Assembly (NCBI GenBank): GCA_021776565.1
Contig: JAJFFQ010000005.1
Span: 1 to 64,000 of the forward strand
DNA from: Robiginitomaculum sp.
GTDB taxonomy: Bacteria; Pseudomonadota; Alphaproteobacteria; Caulobacterales; Maricaulaceae
Length of the DNA stretch: 64,000 bases
Reading direction: 5' to 3'
Every line of letters begins with the position of its first letter. The stretch's first letter is position 1. The translations under genes were made by a program, and so were the position numbers. Under the pieces are notes generated by a model that worked only from the letters and a program-made list of their open reading frames with translations, had not been told where the DNA came from and did no database searches. Below, piece after piece: positions 62,381-64,000 of the stretch.

Positions 62381-63397
62381 CTAACCAAGGGCCGCAATCG
62401 CCGCGTGAATATCGCTCTTTTGCGTATTCCAGTTTGTGACAAAGCGTGCAGAACCATCAGGCCAATCATAAAATTGCGCCCCGGCCTTGCGCAGGGCAGC
62501 CGCTTGGCCACCCCTGAGGCAGACAAACACCTCATTGCCCTGAACCGGATGTTGCAATTTTGCGCCGGCGTGGGAAAATCCATCGGCCAATGCGCTGGCT
62601 TGCGTGTTGGCATGTGTGGCTAACTCCAGCCATAACCCGTCTTGCAACATGGCCAGCACTTGCGCCGCGACAAAGCGTTGTTTTGGTGGCATATGGCCGC
62701 CACGTTTTCGACGAGCCTCAAGGGTGTCAAGGCGTTTGGCCATCTTGCCAAAGAGGATCACGGCCTCCGCACCCATGGCTCCATTTTTGGTAAACCCGAA
62801 AGAGAGCACATCGATACCGGCACGCCAGGTCATATCTGCGGGGGTAGCTTTGGTGCTGACCAACGCATTGGCCAAGCGTGCGCCGTCCATATGGGTATGC
62901 AATCCCGCAGCGTGGGCAAGATCACACAGGCATACAATCTCGGTGACATCATAGGCAGCGCCGGCTTCGCCAAGCTGCGACAGGGACAACACATCGGCAG
63001 GGGTTTCATGAACAAAGCTGCGGTTTATGGCACCCAGAAGCGGTTCAAGGTTTGTCGCCGATATTTTGTCATGAGCGCCAGGTAACAGCAACAATTTGCC
63101 ACCATGGGTATAGAATTCGGGGGCACCGCGTTCATCGCGATTTATATGTGCATTTTCATGACAGATGGTCGCCCCATCTGGTGGACACAGGATACTAAGG
63201 GCCAGAGCATTGGCTGCAGTTCCTGAATTAACAAATGTAACAGCCAGTTCAGTTTCAAATAGATCGCAAAGCGCCGTGCAGGCCTTGGCCGTCCACGGAT
63301 CGGCGCCGTAACTGGGGGCATAACCTTGATTTGCCGCCAACACCGCTTCCAGTACTTTATGGTGCGCGGGCGCACTGGTGTCAGAGGCAAAATTCAT
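62381..63397 (-). CDS. ltaE: Low-specificity L-threonine aldolase
   Basis: A 338-residue PLP enzyme that splits threonine (or allo-threonine) to glycine and acetaldehyde. Family features: FASDTSAPAHHKVLEAVLAANQG at the start, VNSGTAANALALS, CHENAHINRDE (the ring-stacking His), THMDGARLANALV (Asp and Arg of the PLP site) and SFGFTKNGAMGAEAV with the Schiff-base Lys. It makes glycine, the product also formed from sarcosine elsewhere in this window. Its ATG overlaps the stop of the TetR reading frame by 4 nt. Confidence 0.93.
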   Translation of the reverse strand: MNFASDTSAPAHHKVLEAVLAANQGYAPSYGADPWTAKACTALCDLFETELAVTFVNSGTAANALALSILCPPDGATICHENAHINRDERGAPEFYTHGGKLLLLPGAHDKISATNLEPLLGAINRSFVHETPADVLSLSQLGEAGAAYDVTEIVCLCDLAHAAGLHTHMDGARLANALVSTKATPADMTWRAGIDVLSFGFTKNGAMGAEAVILFGKMAKRLDTLEARRKRGGHMPPKQRFVAAQVLAMLQDGLWLELATHANTQASALADGFSHAGAKLQHPVQGNEVFVCLRGGQAAALRKAGAQFYDWPDGSARFVTNWNTQKSDIHAAIAALG

Positions 63398-64000
63398 TTT
63401 GTTTCATTATCATTATTTTGCTGTTTGGCCATGGCTTCAAGTCCGATGACAACAATACGCACACCAGGCTTGATAGCCTCAATCAGTCTTTGTGCTGACC
63501 AGTTTTCCTGCAAGGCAATACGCAAATATCCAACATACATATTGACCAGAGCAAAAGAGGCCACCCGCCTGTGTCCATCGTTTTCTGGCAAAAATTGTAC
63601 CGACATGGAATTGGCAACGACCTCGCTCATATCTTGCAAGGTTTTGCTAAACTTTTCTTCCTCTTCTGCCCCCCATGACCAGGTAAAGGCCATAACCTGG
63701 CGGGTCACAGTGCGGGATCGTGTAAATCACGAGCACACATGGATTCCAGCGCACCCAGAGCCAGTTCCAAAAAAGATTCAGCTGAATCCATGCGCTCTTT
63801 GAATATGTCCAGCAAGATTTTATTGGATTCGAGAAATATTTCCTGAATTAATCCAGCCTTGGAGCCAAAATGCTGAATGACAAGGCCGGGAGACACCCCC
63901 GCTTTATCAGCGATTTTGCGGATAGTAGTTGCTTCCATACCCTTTTTAGTAATGACTTTTTTGGCGGCCTTTAGAATACGCTCACGGGTTTTTCTCCGCC
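63394..64000 (-). pseudogene. TetR-family regulator, apparently frameshifted, truncated by the window edge
   Basis: From the right edge the frame reads a TetR N terminus (RERILKAAKKVITKKG, then TTIRKIADKAGVSPGLVIQHFGSK) and stops at a TGA at 63705-63707 after DPAL. In the next frame, starting from an overlapping GTG, it continues with TRQVMAFTWSWGAEEEEKF up to 63394. A TetR protein should be one chain through this point; an extra TG dinucleotide in CTGTGAC at about 63706-63709 explains the break. It is either a pseudogene, a sequencing error, or two coupled halves. The first codons lie outside the window. Confidence 0.75.

Overview
The window looks like a chromosomal segment of a Gram-negative alphaproteobacterium, probably aquatic or marine. 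The grounds are the gene orders aroK-aroB-CNNM, hrcA-grpE beside rph and three-subunit pntAA-pntAB-pntB, a TonB-dependent receptor next to a TPR-sulfotransferase, a heterotetrameric sarcosine oxidase operon, and small palindromic repeats of the TGTCATCCCGG type common in this class. I cannot name a genus. Genes are densely packed, many overlap by ATGA or sit in convergent pairs with gaps of only 2-28 bp, and I see no rRNA, tRNA, CRISPR array or intact insertion sequence.

Layout. 0-8 kb: M16 peptidase lipoprotein, YceI, a Sel1/SPOR protein, a PIF1-like helicase, an APC permease and a small membrane protein. 8-14 kb: a short-chain dehydrogenase whose coding sequence carries an in-frame copy of a short repeat, SoxR with a textbook SoxR operator facing a VOC-fold gene, a ParD-ParE-membrane protein operon, a membrane glycosyltransferase, and a repeat-rich intergenic region. 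14-24 kb: the transhydrogenase operon (PntAA has a histone-H1-like lysine-rich tail), pterin dehydratase plus two dehydrogenases, endonuclease III, two exported enzymes and a Gly/His/Cys-rich exported protein. 24-41 kb: a BCCT transporter, TonB receptor, TPR-sulfotransferase and the operon tetR - dimethylglycine/sarcosine dehydrogenase - soxB-soxD-soxA-soxG - folB. Related dyad sequences lie in front of the TonB receptor and in front of tetR, which suggests one TetR regulon for uptake and stepwise N-demethylation of betaine-type compounds, with folate supplied as the one-carbon acceptor.

41-49 kb: a UbiH-family monooxygenase, an RHH-like/MazF-like probable toxin-antitoxin pair, rph, hrcA, grpE, an exported HExxH protein, adenine deaminase, and a two-gene island of unknown function (TcmP plus a three-Cys-motif Gp37/Gp68-family protein). 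49-57 kb: an Lrp regulator divergent from methionine gamma-lyase, an exported amidohydrolase, two surface proteins, CNNM, aroB and aroK. 57-64 kb: a very small membrane protein, a large exported helical-repeat protein and XerD in one overlapping unit, DUF3775, a 270-bp MITE-like element with perfect 20-bp terminal inverted repeats whose end supplies the stop codon of a YIP1-family gene, threonine aldolase, and a TetR gene that appears frameshifted and runs off the right edge.

The items most worth following are the repeat inserted inside the dehydrogenase gene, the shared TetR dyad and its betaine/sarcosine regulon, the TcmP pair, the overlapping toxin-antitoxin modules, and the MITE-like element that ends a gene.
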